Notes under the pieces: model-generated
What the model saw: the letters and a program-made list of their open reading frames with translations, nothing else
Told to the model about the DNA's origin: nothing
The model's database searches: none
In this document: piece by piece, positions 16,911-26,299 of the stretch
Numbering within the stretch: position 1 is the first letter of the stretch
Layout of the letters: every line of letters begins with the position of its first letter
Position numbers and translations under genes: made by a program
From: Acidobacteriaceae bacterium
GTDB lineage: Bacteria > Acidobacteriota > Terriglobia > Terriglobales > Acidobacteriaceae
Assembly: GCA_003170825.1 (NCBI GenBank)
Contig: PMYL01000012.1
Coordinates: 20,694-84,693 of the forward strand
DNA length: 64,000 bases
Reading direction: 5' to 3'

Positions 16911-18236
16911 ATGAATTGGCGCGAAGAGTACAAGAAAAAGTGCATGGATGCAGCGCAGGCGCTGGAGGCGGTGCGCTCCGGCTCGCGCGTATGGATCCAG
17001 TCGGGGTGCGGCACGCCTTCGCCGCTGGTGGACGCGCTGGTGGCGCGGGCTCCCGAGGTGCGCGATGTGGAGATCGTTCACATGATGACGCTGGGGAGCG
17101 CGGACTATACTAAGCCGGAGTACGAAGGGCATTTTCGTCATCGCGGATTGTTTCTGGGAGCGAACGTGCGCGAAGCGGTGGCCGCCGGACGCGCCGACTA
17201 CACGCCGATCTTCCTGAGCGAGATTGAAGGCCTGTTTGTGAGCGGCGCTCTGCCGCTGGATGTGGTGCTGATGCAGGTTTCGCCGCCGGATGCGCACGGA
17301 TTCGTGAGCCTGGGAACGACGGTGGACTGCACGCTGACCGCGGCGCGCTGCGCCGGGGCGGTGATTGCCGAAGTGAATGAGCGGATGCCGCGCACGCATG
17401 GAGACACGTCCATCCATGTGAGCCGGATTTCCGCGATTGTGGAGACATCGCGGCCGCTGCTGGAACTCTGCGCGGAGCCTCCCTCGGAACTGCACCTCCG
17501 CGTGGCGCGCAATGTGGCCTCGCTGATTCCGGATGGAGCCACGCTGCAGACGGGGATTGGCGGGATTTCGGATGCCGTGCTGACGTGCCTGGAAGACAAA
17601 CGGGACCTGGGAATCCATACCGAAATGTGCTCGGACGGCGTGATCGAGCTGATGGAATCGGGCGTCGTGAATGGCGAGCGCAAGTCGCTGCATCGGGGCA
17701 AGGCAGTGGTTACGTTTGTGCTCGGAACGCGGCGGCTGTTCGATTTCATCCATGAGAACGCGAGCTTCGAGTTCCGGCCGATTTGCTACGCTTGCGATCC
17801 GTTTGTGGTGGCGCAGAACGACAGAATGGTGGCCATCAACTCGGCGCTGCAGGTGGACCTGACGGGGCAGGTGTGCGCCGACTCGCTGGGGACCAAGCCT
17901 TACAGCGGGTTTGGCGGGCAACTGGATTTCATTCGCGGAGCGGCCCGCTCGAAGGGCGGCGTGCCGATCATTGCGTTGCCGTCGACGGCGCTGGGCGGCG
18001 GTGTGTCGCGGATTGTGCCGGTGCTGGAGCCGGGCGCGGGCGTGGTGACGTCGCGCGCGGATGTGCATTATGTGGTGACCGAACACGGAATCGCGTACCT
18101 GCATGGGAAGACGCTGCGCGAACGCGCCGAGGCGTTGATTGCGATTGCCGATCCCCGGTTTCAGGGGGAGCTGGAGGATTTCGCGGTGCGCTCGCACTAC
18201 CTGGAGCGCAAAGCGGCAACGGCCGTGTATGCATGA
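16911..18236 (+). CDS. Acetyl-CoA hydrolase/CoA-transferase family protein
   Basis: A 441-residue class I CoA-transferase related to 4-hydroxybutyrate and butyryl-CoA:acetate CoA-transferases. The catalytic glutamate is Glu238 in [11 protein letters not shown], and the C-terminal half carries [18 protein letters not shown], which binds CoA. It moves CoA between acyl-CoA and a free acid. The ATG at 16911 follows GGAGGCAATGGGAT. It is the first of six plus-strand genes that overlap or nearly overlap, followed by a ferredoxin-like subunit 31 bases later. In this setting it could exchange CoA between branched acyl-CoA and acetate, either releasing or activating branched-chain acids (inference). 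Confidence 0.9.
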   Translation: MNWREEYKKKCMDAAQALEAVRSGSRVWIQSGCGTPSPLVDALVARAPEVRDVEIVHMMTLGSADYTKPEYEGHFRHRGLFLGANVREAVAAGRADYTPIFLSEIEGLFVSGALPLDVVLMQVSPPDAHGFVSLGTTVDCTLTAARCAGAVIAEVNERMPRTHGDTSIHVSRISAIVETSRPLLELCAEPPSELHLRVARNVASLIPDGATLQTGIGGISDAVLTCLEDKRDLGIHTEMCSDGVIELMESGVVNGERKSLHRGKAVVTFVLGTRRLFDFIHENASFEFRPICYACDPFVVAQNDRMVAINSALQVDLTGQVCADSLGTKPYSGFGGQLDFIRGAARSKGGVPIIALPSTALGGGVSRIVPVLEPGAGVVTSRADVHYVVTEHGIAYLHGKTLRERAEALIAIADPRFQGELEDFAVRSHYLERKAATAVYA

Positions 18237-18267
18237 GGGGTGGCCACACGCCGGAGAGGAGAGCGGG

Positions 18268-18570
18268 ATGAGGGATGCGGAGAAGCGGGACCGAGGCTTG
18301 CTGCGGGTGGATGTTGACGAGTGCAAGGGCTGCGGGCTGTGTGTGGAAGCGTGTCCGCCGAAGGTGATCGGCATGAGCGAGCGGTTGAATCACTACGGTT
18401 ATCGCACGGCAACCTATGCGGGCGCGGGCTGCACGGGGTGCGGAATCTGCTTTATGGTGTGTCCCGAGCCGGGGGCGATTACGGTTTTGAGAATCGTGCA
18501 TCGCAACGCCGATGAAGGACACGGCGTCGAACCAGCCATTGTGGGAGCGAGCGAATGCGCAAGCAACTGA
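18268..18570 (+). CDS. 2-oxoacid:ferredoxin oxidoreductase, ferredoxin-like delta subunit
   Basis: A 100-residue 2x[4Fe-4S] ferredoxin. The two cluster motifs are [13 protein letters not shown] and [15 protein letters not shown]. It begins [10 protein letters not shown] at ATG 18268 after GGAGAGGAGAGCGGG; longer in-frame starts are not conserved. The C-terminal 25 residues overlap the start of the alpha-subunit gene by 16 bases, implying translational coupling. In KOR/VOR-type complexes this subunit relays electrons from the thiamine site to soluble ferredoxin. Confidence 0.92.
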   Translation: MRDAEKRDRGLLRVDVDECKGCGLCVEACPPKVIGMSERLNHYGYRTATYAGAGCTGCGICFMVCPEPGAITVLRIVHRNADEGHGVEPAIVGASECASN

Positions 18571-19649
18571 TGAAGGGAAACGAAGCGATTGTGAGGAGCG
18601 CGATCCTCTCCGGATGCCGCGCGTTCTATGGGTATCCCATTACGCCGGCCAGCGAGATCACCGAGACGGCGGCGCTCTATATGCCGCGGGCCGGCGGAGT
18701 GTTCTTGCAGGCCGAGAGCGAGGTCGCGGCCATCAACATGCTCTACGGCGCTGCGTCGGCGGGTGTGCGGGCGATGACGTCGTCGAGCGGACCGGGGATC
18801 AGCCTGATGCAGGAAGGCATCAGCTACATGGCGGGCGCGGAGCTGCCCTGCGTGATCGCGGACATCACACGCGGCGGGCCGGGATTGGGGAACATTGCCG
18901 CCGAGCAGGGCGACTATCACCAGGTGGTGAAGGGCGGCGGCCACGGAAACTATCGGACCATCGTGCTGGCGCCGCATTCGGTGCAGGAGATGGCGGACTT
19001 GACGGCGCTGGCCTTCGAGCTGGCAGACCGCTATCGCAACCCGGTGGTGTTGCTGGCCGATGGATTCATCGGGCAGATGATGGAGCCGGTCGAGTTCCCG
19101 CAGACGGCCATCGCGCCGCGGCAGCCCGAGTATGCCGTGACGGGAACGGAGGAGACGCGCGGCAATCTGGTTACCTCGCTGCATCTCGACATCGATGATC
19201 TGGAGGCGCATCAGGGCCATCTGGAAGCGAAGTATCGCCGCGCCGAGAAGTGCGAGGTGCGCGCCGAAGAGTGGCGCACGGACGATGCGGAGATTGTGCT
19301 CACCGGTTATGGAATTATGGGCCGGATTCTGAAGGCCGTGGCGGCGGAGGCGCGCGCCGGCGGGCTCAAGGTCGGTGTGCTGCGCCCGATCACTCTGTAC
19401 CCATTTCCGAAATTGCATTTCAAGCGGCTGGCCGAGAGAGCGCGCGTCTTCGTGGTGGTTGAAATGAGCAACGGCCAAATGCTGGAAGACGTTCGGCTGG
19501 CGCTCAACGGCGTCCGGCCTGTGGAGTTCCTGAGCCGCGTGGGCGGCAATGTGCCGTCGCACGAAGAGGTGCTCGGATTTGTGCGCGAGCAGGCGCGGCG
19601 AACCCTGCCGGCCAGGGAGCCGGAAGAGGAGCGAATGGCAAATGTCTAG
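18555..19649 (+). CDS. 2-oxoacid:ferredoxin oxidoreductase, alpha subunit (VorB/KorA-like)
   Basis: A 364-residue alpha subunit starting [20 protein letters not shown]. The hallmark [12 protein letters not shown] occurs near residue 26, followed by [16 protein letters not shown] and the [12 protein letters not shown] motif, all characteristic of domain I of 2-oxoacid oxidoreductases. It binds the oxoacid substrate together with the thiamine-binding beta subunit. A 2-oxoisovalerate (VOR) preference is inferred from the branched-chain aminotransferase in the same operon; 2-oxoglutarate is an alternative that sequence alone does not exclude. Confidence 0.93.
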   Translation: MRKQLMKGNEAIVRSAILSGCRAFYGYPITPASEITETAALYMPRAGGVFLQAESEVAAINMLYGAASAGVRAMTSSSGPGISLMQEGISYMAGAELPCVIADITRGGPGLGNIAAEQGDYHQVVKGGGHGNYRTIVLAPHSVQEMADLTALAFELADRYRNPVVLLADGFIGQMMEPVEFPQTAIAPRQPEYAVTGTEETRGNLVTSLHLDIDDLEAHQGHLEAKYRRAEKCEVRAEEWRTDDAEIVLTGYGIMGRILKAVAAEARAGGLKVGVLRPITLYPFPKLHFKRLAERARVFVVVEMSNGQMLEDVRLALNGVRPVEFLSRVGGNVPSHEEVLGFVREQARRTLPAREPEEERMANV

Positions 19650-21117
19650 CGAGATGGCTTCTGAATACGCGGTGTCGCACGGCAAGGCGAAGGCGTTCTA
19701 CGAGCGCTATGAGCGCAAGGAAGAGCTGCAGCATCAGACGCACTTTTGCCCAGGCTGCGGGCACGGCCAGGTGCACAAGATGCTGGCCAAGGCCATCGAT
19801 GAACTGGGCATCCAGAACAGGACGATTCTGGTCGGCCCGGTAGGCTGCGGGGTGTTTACCTACAACTACTTCGACGTGGGCAATATATCGGCCGCGCATG
19901 GGCGGGCGCCGGCGGTAGCCACGGGGGTCAAGCGGAGCAGGCCGGAGAGCATCGTGATCGGCTACCAGGGCGATGGGGATTTGGCGGCTATCGGATCGGC
20001 GGAGATTCTGCATGCGGCCAATCGTGGCGAGAATATCACGGTGATCTTCGTCAACAACGCCATCTACAGCATGACGGGAGGACAGTCGGCGCCGACAACG
20101 CTGCTGGGGCAGAAGACTACGACGACCCCGGACGGACGGCACACGGCCACCGAAGGGTATCCGCTGCACGTGAGCGAATTGCTGGCCACGCTGGAGGCTC
20201 CGGTCTACATCGAGCGCGTGGGCCTGGGAGACAACAAGCAGATTGCGCAGGCAACGCGCGCGGTACGGCGTACCGTGGAAAACCAGGTGCGCGGGCTGGG
20301 CTTCTCGATGGTGGAGGTGCTGTCGCCGTGCCCGACGATCTTCAAGATGACTCCGGTGGAGGCGCAGCGCTGGGTGCGCGATGTGATGGAGAAGACCTTT
20401 CCGCTGGGGGTGTTCCGCGATCGCACCAAGGATGCGCAACCACGGCAATTGCCTGAGGCGGGGCCGGCGCTCGAAGAGATTCCGCGGATTCTTGGCGTTG
20501 ACATCGAGGGTTTGCCTGAAGGCAACGCGCACGCCATGGAACATGCGGCAGAAGAGTTGGACCTTCGCGTGCGGGTGGCGGGCTTTGGCGGGCAGGGAGT
20601 CTTGTTGCTGGGTGAAGTGCTGGCGGAGGCAGGACTGGACGCCGGGCTGGAGGTGTCGTGGCTGCCGTCCTACGGGCCGGAGATCCGGTCGGGCACTTCA
20701 AACTGCCATGTGCGTCTGGCGCGGCAGCCGATCGATTCGCCGCTGGTGACGCAGCCTACCGTGCTGGTGGCGATGAATGAGCCATCGCTCAGGAAGTTCC
20801 ATTCGAGCGTGCGTCCGGGTGGATGGATTCTTTACAACGGGGAGACTTTTCCGTCCGATTGCGGGCGGGAAGATGTGCATGTGCTGGCGCATTCATTCAC
20901 GCGCGTGGCCGATGAGCTGGGCGATGCGCGCGCGGGCAACATGGTGATGCTGGGCGCGCTGCTGGAGATCACGGCGGTGTTGCCTGAGGCAAGCATCGAC
21001 GCTGCGCTGCGGCGGCTGGTCAAGAGTCCGAAATGGGTGGCGCTGGACGAGCGCGCGCTGGCGCGCGGGCGAGAGTTGTACAGAGAATCGCTGCAAGAGG
21101 TGGGCCATGAAAGCTGA
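19642..21117 (+). CDS. 2-oxoacid:ferredoxin oxidoreductase, fused beta and gamma subunits
   Basis: A 491-residue fusion. Residues about 30-270 are the thiamine-diphosphate beta subunit: FCPGCGHG at 35-42, VGPVGCG, and GDGD at 110-113 with the Mg-binding [11 protein letters not shown]. Residues about 305-491 are the gamma subunit, starting [20 protein letters not shown] (GFGGQGV at 314-320) and [13 protein letters not shown]. Beta and gamma are usually separate genes. The ATG at 19642 overlaps the alpha gene by eight bases, with GAGGAG upstream. The complex oxidises a 2-oxoacid to acyl-CoA and CO2 with reduction of ferredoxin, or runs in reverse. Confidence 0.93.
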   Translation: MSSEMASEYAVSHGKAKAFYERYERKEELQHQTHFCPGCGHGQVHKMLAKAIDELGIQNRTILVGPVGCGVFTYNYFDVGNISAAHGRAPAVATGVKRSRPESIVIGYQGDGDLAAIGSAEILHAANRGENITVIFVNNAIYSMTGGQSAPTTLLGQKTTTTPDGRHTATEGYPLHVSELLATLEAPVYIERVGLGDNKQIAQATRAVRRTVENQVRGLGFSMVEVLSPCPTIFKMTPVEAQRWVRDVMEKTFPLGVFRDRTKDAQPRQLPEAGPALEEIPRILGVDIEGLPEGNAHAMEHAAEELDLRVRVAGFGGQGVLLLGEVLAEAGLDAGLEVSWLPSYGPEIRSGTSNCHVRLARQPIDSPLVTQPTVLVAMNEPSLRKFHSSVRPGGWILYNGETFPSDCGREDVHVLAHSFTRVADELGDARAGNMVMLGALLEITAVLPEASIDAALRRLVKSPKWVALDERALARGRELYRESLQEVGHES

Positions 21118-22069
21118 AGCCGATCCGAACCTGATTGTGTATTTCGGAGGGCAGTATATGCCGCTCGGCGAGGCGCGCGTGGGGATCCTGACCCATGCCC
21201 TGCATTACGGGACGGGAGTGTTTGAGGGGATTCGCGCGCACTGGGATGAGGCCCAACAGGAGCTGTTTGTGCTGCGCCCCCTGGAGCACTATGAGCGCTG
21301 GAAGCAGAACTGCGGCATTCTGCGGATTGTCGTTCCGCCGTCGGCGGAGGAGTTGTGCGAGATCACTCTGGAATTGATGCGGAGGAATGCCTTTCGGACC
21401 GATGTGTATGTCCGGCCGCTGGCTTATAAGAGCGCGGAGCGAGTCGGGGTAAGCACCGACGATCAGGATGCCTTTGCGGTGATCGCGCTGCCCTTTGGCG
21501 ATTACCTGCACGCCGACAAGGGACTGCATGCGGGCGTGAGCTCATGGCGGCGGATCGAGGACAATGCGATTCCGGCGCGGGCCAAGATTTGCGGAGCATA
21601 CGTGAACAGCGCGCTGGCCAGCGACGAGGCGCGGCATTGCGGATTCGACGAGGCAATTCTGCTGAACGAGAGCGGTCATGTTGCCGAGGGCGCCACGTGC
21701 AACATCTTCATGGCGCGCAAGGGGAAGCTGATCACGCCTGCGGTGACGGAGAACGCGCTGGAGGGAATCACGCGCGACTCGGTGATGGAACTTGCGCAGC
21801 GGGAACTCGGCCTGCAGGTTGTGGAACGGGCGATTGACCGCAGCGAATTGTACGTATGCGACGAGTTGTTCTTCACTGGGACAGCGGTGGGCATTGCGCC
21901 GGTGGTGCGCGTCGATCATCGGCCGGTGAAAGATGGGGCGATCGGCGCTATTACGCGCGGGGTGCAACAGTTGTACTTCGATGCGGCGCGGGGACACATG
22001 CAGACTTACTTGAAGTGGCTGTTGCCGGTCTACCGATCGCGAAACACACGAGAGCAGGACGCGATTTAG
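21107..22069 (+). CDS. ilvE: Branched-chain amino acid aminotransferase
   Basis: A 320-residue fold-type IV PLP aminotransferase. Landmarks are LHYGTGVFEGIRA (near 32-44), the Schiff-base Lys160 in RAKICGAYVNSALA, the E-loop FDEAILLNESGHVAEGATCN and TGTAVGIAPV near the C-terminus. It interconverts Val, Leu and Ile with their 2-oxoacids using glutamate/2-oxoglutarate. The start overlaps the oxidoreductase fusion by 11 bases, so it is translated from the same message. That links it to the oxidoreductase as supplier (catabolic) or consumer (synthetic) of branched 2-oxoacids. Confidence 0.94.
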   Translation: MKAEADPNLIVYFGGQYMPLGEARVGILTHALHYGTGVFEGIRAHWDEAQQELFVLRPLEHYERWKQNCGILRIVVPPSAEELCEITLELMRRNAFRTDVYVRPLAYKSAERVGVSTDDQDAFAVIALPFGDYLHADKGLHAGVSSWRRIEDNAIPARAKICGAYVNSALASDEARHCGFDEAILLNESGHVAEGATCNIFMARKGKLITPAVTENALEGITRDSVMELAQRELGLQVVERAIDRSELYVCDELFFTGTAVGIAPVVRVDHRPVKDGAIGAITRGVQQLYFDAARGHMQTYLKWLLPVYRSRNTREQDAI

Positions 22070-22149
22070 CCCACGGAGATGAATGTGGGTTGAGCGGATG
22101 ACGATGTGCAATGCGCGCGGTGGGCTGGTTCGGCAAAGGAGGAAAGACG

Positions 22150-23409
22150 ATGCTCACGACAAAACTTGCAGATAACGCCTATGACGTTGCGCTGGAGAAT
22201 TTCGATGCGGCAGCGGACGCATTGCAGCTCGACAACGATACGCGGGAGATGATCAAGTATCCCGAACGCGTGCTGACGGTGACAGTGCCGGTGCGCTTGG
22301 ACGACGGGCATATTCACCGCTTTGAGGGCTACCGCGTGCAACACAGCATGGTGCGCGGGCCCGCCAAGGGCGGCATCCGCTACCACCCGCAGGTAACGCT
22401 GGATGAAGTGAAGGCGCTGGCCACATGGATGACATGGAAGTGCGCGGTGGTGAATATTCCGTTTGGCGGCGCCAAGGGCGGAATTACGTGCGATCCGAAG
22501 CGCATGTCTCCAGGCGAACTGCAGCGCATGACGCGGCGCTACACGAGCGCGATTCTTCCCTTGATTGGGCCGGAGCAAGACATACCCGCGCCGGACGTGT
22601 ACACGAATCCGCAAACCATGGCGTGGATTATGGACACCTATAGCATGACCAAGGGGTATCCTATTCCCGGCGTGGTGACAGGAAAGCCGATCAGCCTGGG
22701 CGGATCGCTGGGGCGCAACGAAGCAACCGGCCGCGGCGTGTTCTACACCATCCAGAGCGCGTGCGAGCACCTGCGGCGGCCGTTGAAGGGCGCCACAATA
22801 GCGGTACAGGGCTTTGGGAACGCCGGTTCGATTGCGGCGCAACTGCTGCATGAGGCGGGAGCGAAAGTCATCGCGGTGAGCGATTCGACCGGCTGCGTTT
22901 ACAACCGGAACGGATTGAATATTCCGGAGCTGATTCTTCTGAAGGCCCTCAGCGGGCATGTGGAAGGATTTCCGGAAAGCGAGGCAATCAGTCCAGCCGA
23001 GTTGCTGGCCTTGAAGTGCGACATCCTGGTGCCCGCGGCGCTGGAGAACGCGATCCACGCGGAGAATGCATCCGCGGTGCGTGCGACGATGATTGCCGAA
23101 GCAGCGAACGGACCTCTGACCCCGGCGGCAGACAGGATTCTGGAAAGCAAGGGAGTATTCGTGATTCCGGATATCCTGTGCAATGCCGGCGGAGTGACGG
23201 TCTCGTACTTCGAGTGGGTGCAGGATGAGCAGCACTTGTTCTGGGAGGCGCAGGATGTCTACAACCGCCTGGAACACGTGATGAAGACTGCTTTCCGGGA
23301 TGTGCTGAAGATCCATCTGGAAAAGAAGGTTCCGATGCGCATTGCCGCGAACATGCTCGGCATTGGGCGCGTGGCTGAGGCTGTGCAGCTCCGGGGCATC
23401 TATCCATAG
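22150..23409 (+). CDS. Glu/Leu/Phe/Val dehydrogenase (glutamate dehydrogenase)
   Basis: A 419-residue amino acid dehydrogenase. RGPAKGGIRYHP (69-80) and WKCAVVNIPFGGAKGGI contain the substrate and catalytic lysines (K97, K109); GFGNAGSIAAQLLHEAGAKV is the dinucleotide-binding fold. Length and motifs fit hexameric glutamate dehydrogenases. ATG 22150 has a near-perfect AGGAGG nine bases upstream. As last gene of the operon it would regenerate 2-oxoglutarate from glutamate formed by IlvE, releasing ammonium, or supply glutamate in the opposite direction. A direct role as branched-chain amino acid dehydrogenase is less likely but not excluded by eye. Confidence 0.92.
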   Translation: MLTTKLADNAYDVALENFDAAADALQLDNDTREMIKYPERVLTVTVPVRLDDGHIHRFEGYRVQHSMVRGPAKGGIRYHPQVTLDEVKALATWMTWKCAVVNIPFGGAKGGITCDPKRMSPGELQRMTRRYTSAILPLIGPEQDIPAPDVYTNPQTMAWIMDTYSMTKGYPIPGVVTGKPISLGGSLGRNEATGRGVFYTIQSACEHLRRPLKGATIAVQGFGNAGSIAAQLLHEAGAKVIAVSDSTGCVYNRNGLNIPELILLKALSGHVEGFPESEAISPAELLALKCDILVPAALENAIHAENASAVRATMIAEAANGPLTPAADRILESKGVFVIPDILCNAGGVTVSYFEWVQDEQHLFWEAQDVYNRLEHVMKTAFRDVLKIHLEKKVPMRIAANMLGIGRVAEAVQLRGIYP

Positions 23410-23425
23410 ATGGCGGCGAGATTAT

Positions 23426-23484
23426 AGCAATTCCCGCTTCGGAGTTCACAGGGACTTAATCTCCTTCGGCATAGCGGGATTGCT
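23426..23484 (+). terminator. Stem-loop behind the glutamate dehydrogenase gene
   Basis: AGCAATTCCCGCT (23426-23438) pairs with AGCGGGATTGCT (23473-23484) with one bulged base, 16 bases after the gdh stop. There is no T-run, so it may stabilise or end the operon transcript in a Rho-assisted way. Its outer sequence TATAGCAATTCCCG resembles TATAGCATTTCTCG at 15211. Confidence 0.4.
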
Positions 23485-23601
23485 GTCCGCAGCTATCGCT
23501 TTCACTTTTTTGCCGGCGATCGCTCGATGAGGGCGTCCGGGACTTAGGACAGAACATCCCACACCTTCCCTGGCCCTATCAAGCGGGAAACTGACTTTAC
23601 G

Positions 23602-23711
23602 GCAAAACCAGAGATACTGTGTTCTGTTGAGATTATTTCAAGGTCGCCGCTCCCTCATGGCCGCGTCGACTTGAGTGTTGCGGCTTTGGGATACATCATC
23701 TCTGGTTTTGC
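23602..23711. repeat. 110-bp element bounded by a perfect 14-bp inverted repeat
   Basis: GCAAAACCAGAGAT at 23602-23615 is the exact reverse complement of 23698-23711. The centre has no open reading frame. The size and terminal repeats resemble a miniature mobile element, but no target-site duplication was recognised. Confidence 0.55.
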
Positions 23712-23785
23712 GATAGCGCCTTGCGCGCGCTTCCCCTGACTGGGTATCTTTGTGAGCAGATTGAGCAATTCCCGGAAAGACATTC

Positions 23786-25228
23786 ATGGACGTTCTAAAA
23801 CAGCTTTTCGAGCAGCATTACCGGTTGCCGGCCGAAGACGTGCGACCGCTTCAGGGGCAACTCGGCGGCTCGGGGCGCGCCATCGTCCGGCTAGCCGGCG
23901 GGAATTTGAGCGCCATCGGCATTCTGTATCCCATACGGGAGGAGAATGTCGCTTTTCTTGAGTTCTCCAGGCATTTTCGCCGCCACGGGCTGGCGGTGCC
24001 GGAGATTTATGCGGAGGATTTGAGTCAGGGCGCCTACCTTGAAGAAGACCTGGGCGACACGACACTCTTCGAATTTCTCGGCGGAAACCGTGCCGGCGAG
24101 GTCATCGCTCCGCAGGCGATTGAAGCGTATCGCAAAGTGGTGGCCGTGTTGCCGCGTTTTCAGGTGGAGGCAGGCCGCGATCTGAATTACAAGGTCTGCT
24201 ATCCGCGCGGCCGCTTCGATCGCCAGTCCATCGCCTGGGACCTGAACTATTTCAAGTATTATTTTCTGCGGCTGGCCGGCGTACCCTTCAACGAACAGGC
24301 GCTGGAGCATGATTTCACCCGCTTGACGAAGTTTCTGCTGGGCGCCAACCATGATTATTTTCTCTATCGGGATTTCCAATCGCGCAATGTCATGCTGCGC
24401 GACGGGCAGCCGTTCTTTCTGGACTACCAGGGCGGCCGCAAAGGCGCGCTGCAATACGACATCGCGTCTCTCCTCTACGATGGCAAGGCCGATCTGCCGC
24501 CGAAGTTGCGCCAGGAGTTGCTCGACTACTATCTCGACTGCCTTGGGAGTTTCATCGACTTCAAGCGCGAAGCGTTCATGGAGCACTATTACGCGTACGT
24601 TTACGTGCGCATCCTGCAGGCCCTGGGAGCCTATGGTTTCAGAGGGTTTTACGAGCGCAAGGCGCATTTTCTGCAGAGCGTGCCGTACGCGCTGAAGAAT
24701 CTGCGCTGGCTGGCGCAAGCCGTCAAGCTGCCTATCGCCCTGCCGGCGCTGATGGACGCCCTCCAGGCCATGTCGGCCTCGGAGAAACTGCAAGGTCTGG
24801 CTTCTTCCGCAGAGGGGTTGACCGTGCGGATTTTCAGTTTCAGCTTCCACCGGCCAATGCCCACCGATGAGGCCGGGCACGGCGGCGGATTTGTCTTCGA
24901 TGCGCGGAGCCTGCCGAATCCTGGGCGGGAAGAACAATTCAAGACGTTGACTGGCAAGGACGCGACGGTAATCGAGTATTTGAATCGCGAGGCAAGCGTG
25001 CACCAGTATCTTGCCAACGTTCTGTCGCTGGTGGATGCGAGCGTGAGCGAATACCGGCGGCGGGGCTTCAAGAACCTCATGGTGTCGTTCGGCTGCACCG
25101 GCGGCCAGCACCGCTCGGTGTATCTGGCGGAGCAACTGGCGAAGCATCTGCGCGGCACGAGCGGGGTGGAAGTGGCCGTCCGGCATATCGAGCTGGAAAA
25201 AACCGATCCGGAAAAGATGGACAAATGA
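23786..25228 (+). CDS. Amino-sugar kinase (AmgK-like APH fold) fused to RapZ C-terminal domain
   Basis: A 480-residue two-domain protein. Residues 1-330 are an aminoglycoside-phosphotransferase-like kinase close in layout to AmgK: the catalytic loop is YRDFQSRN (194-201) and the metal-binding site is LDYQGGRKG (212-220). AmgK phosphorylates the anomeric OH of MurNAc/GlcNAc in wall recycling. Residues 345-472 match the C-terminal domain of RapZ: VRIFSFSFHRPMPT, FVFDARSLPNPG, LTGKDATV and the signature GCTGGQHRS (436-444). RapZ's N-terminal P-loop domain is absent. In E. coli that C-terminal domain binds glucosamine-6-phosphate and the sRNA GlmZ. The stop overlaps the next start by four bases (ATGA), tying it to a MurU-like enzyme. 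Confidence 0.88.
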   Translation: MDVLKQLFEQHYRLPAEDVRPLQGQLGGSGRAIVRLAGGNLSAIGILYPIREENVAFLEFSRHFRRHGLAVPEIYAEDLSQGAYLEEDLGDTTLFEFLGGNRAGEVIAPQAIEAYRKVVAVLPRFQVEAGRDLNYKVCYPRGRFDRQSIAWDLNYFKYYFLRLAGVPFNEQALEHDFTRLTKFLLGANHDYFLYRDFQSRNVMLRDGQPFFLDYQGGRKGALQYDIASLLYDGKADLPPKLRQELLDYYLDCLGSFIDFKREAFMEHYYAYVYVRILQALGAYGFRGFYERKAHFLQSVPYALKNLRWLAQAVKLPIALPALMDALQAMSASEKLQGLASSAEGLTVRIFSFSFHRPMPTDEAGHGGGFVFDARSLPNPGREEQFKTLTGKDATVIEYLNREASVHQYLANVLSLVDASVSEYRRRGFKNLMVSFGCTGGQHRSVYLAEQLAKHLRGTSGVEVAVRHIELEKTDPEKMDK

Positions 25229-25992
25229 AGGCGATGATTCTGGCCGCTGGCCTCGGCACGCGTCTTCGGCCGCTCACTAACGACCGGCCGAAGGCGCTGG
25301 TGGAGGTTGCCGGGCGCACGCTGCTGGAGATCGCGCTCTGCCGCTTGCGCGCCTTTGGCGTGCGCGAGGTGATTGTCAACGCGCATCATTACGCAGAGAT
25401 GATTGTCGATTACTTGAAGGCCAACGATAACTTCGACATGCGGATTGATGTCTCTCGCGAGGAGGTGCTGCTGGACACGGGCGGCGGCTTGAAGAAGGCC
25501 GCGCATTTCTTTCTTGATTCCAGCGGGAGCTTGCAAGAGCCATTTATTTTGCACAACGTCGATGTCATCAGCATGATCGATCTGGGGCGTATGATGCGGT
25601 TTCACACGGAACAGGACGCGCTGGCCACGCTGGCTGTTCAAGACCGGGAGAGTTCACGCTATCTGCTCTTCGACGAGAAGGGCCAACTCTGCGGCCGTCG
25701 CACCGGACGCGCCGCGAAGGCAGAACTTGAACCGGCTGAATTAGTGCGGAGTGCCGCAGAGACGCATGCGCTGGCCTTTTGCGGCATCCACGTCCTCTCT
25801 CCCCAAATCTTCGCGAAGATGAGAGACGAAGGCGCTTTTTCCATCATCGACACTTATATGCATCTCGCCGCCCAGGGAGAAAAGATCGTCGCCTTTCGCG
25901 CGGATGAATGTTCTTGGCGCGATCTCGGCCGGCCGGAGAGCATCCTGCAAGCCGCCCAGGACATGGGCAGCGGAAAGTACTCCGAAAGTTGA
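25225..25992 (+). CDS. MurU-like sugar-1-phosphate nucleotidyltransferase
   Basis: A 255-residue NTP transferase. It starts MKAMILAAGLGTRLRPLTND, the nucleotide-binding loop with the catalytic GxGTRLRPLT pattern, followed by PKALVEVAGRTLLE and VIVNAHHYAEMI. The short length without a left-handed helix domain matches MurU/RmlA-like enzymes. With the overlapping kinase gene it forms the expected two-step salvage: sugar to sugar-1-phosphate to UDP- or NDP-sugar, as AmgK-MurU do for MurNAc in Pseudomonas, bypassing fosfomycin-sensitive MurA. The actual sugar and nucleotide are inferred from context. Confidence 0.88.
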   Translation: MKAMILAAGLGTRLRPLTNDRPKALVEVAGRTLLEIALCRLRAFGVREVIVNAHHYAEMIVDYLKANDNFDMRIDVSREEVLLDTGGGLKKAAHFFLDSSGSLQEPFILHNVDVISMIDLGRMMRFHTEQDALATLAVQDRESSRYLLFDEKGQLCGRRTGRAAKAELEPAELVRSAAETHALAFCGIHVLSPQIFAKMRDEGAFSIIDTYMHLAAQGEKIVAFRADECSWRDLGRPESILQAAQDMGSGKYSES

Positions 25993-26299
25993 CGCAGCAG
26001 TGCCGTCCTAAGTTGAGAACTGTGCAAGCAGCCTGGGTCGAGATTTGTGGCCGGGGTAGGAGAGCGGGCGAAGGGCGGACCGCCTGCCGATTGGAGAGAA
26101 TGGCGCTGGAAGGATATTGCCAGCGCCTTCCGGAATCTAGGGTGGTGAGTCTGAAATTTGTCGCAATTTGAGAACCCAAACCACAGGTCCCCTTCGGCTA
26201 CGCTCGGGGCAGGCTTTCGACTGTGTTGGGCGCAAAAAACGCGCCCAACTCCGCTCAGGATGACAGCATTTTTATAGAAAGAACTTTTGACTCAGGACA
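25993..26299. other. Intergenic region with a hairpin and a dispersed repeat
   Basis: No gene is supported. GGCGCTGG (26102-26109) pairs with CCAGCGCC (26120-26127), a possible transcript-end hairpin without a T-run. Family 1 repeat copy B fills 26178-26268. Confidence 0.55.
26178..26268 (-). repeat. Dispersed extragenic repeat, family 1, copy B
   Basis: Minus-strand copy with flanks TGCTGTCATCCTGAGCGGAG and CCTGTGGTTT. Its centre contains the hairpin TTGGGCGC (26226-26233) with GCGCCCAA (26241-26248). Located between two convergent genes. Confidence 0.8.

Larger units (their letters stand above)
23410..23785. other. Intergenic region with two inverted-repeat structures
   Basis: No gene is supported in these 376 bases. 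They hold a stem-loop right after the gdh stop and a 110-bp element bounded by 14-bp inverted repeats, listed separately. Confidence 0.6.

Noticed and set aside
16719-18374. 551-codon minus-strand frame opposite the CoA-transferase
   Set aside because: Very Arg/His-rich translation typical of antisense frames in GC-rich DNA; the CoA-transferase on the plus strand is unmistakable.
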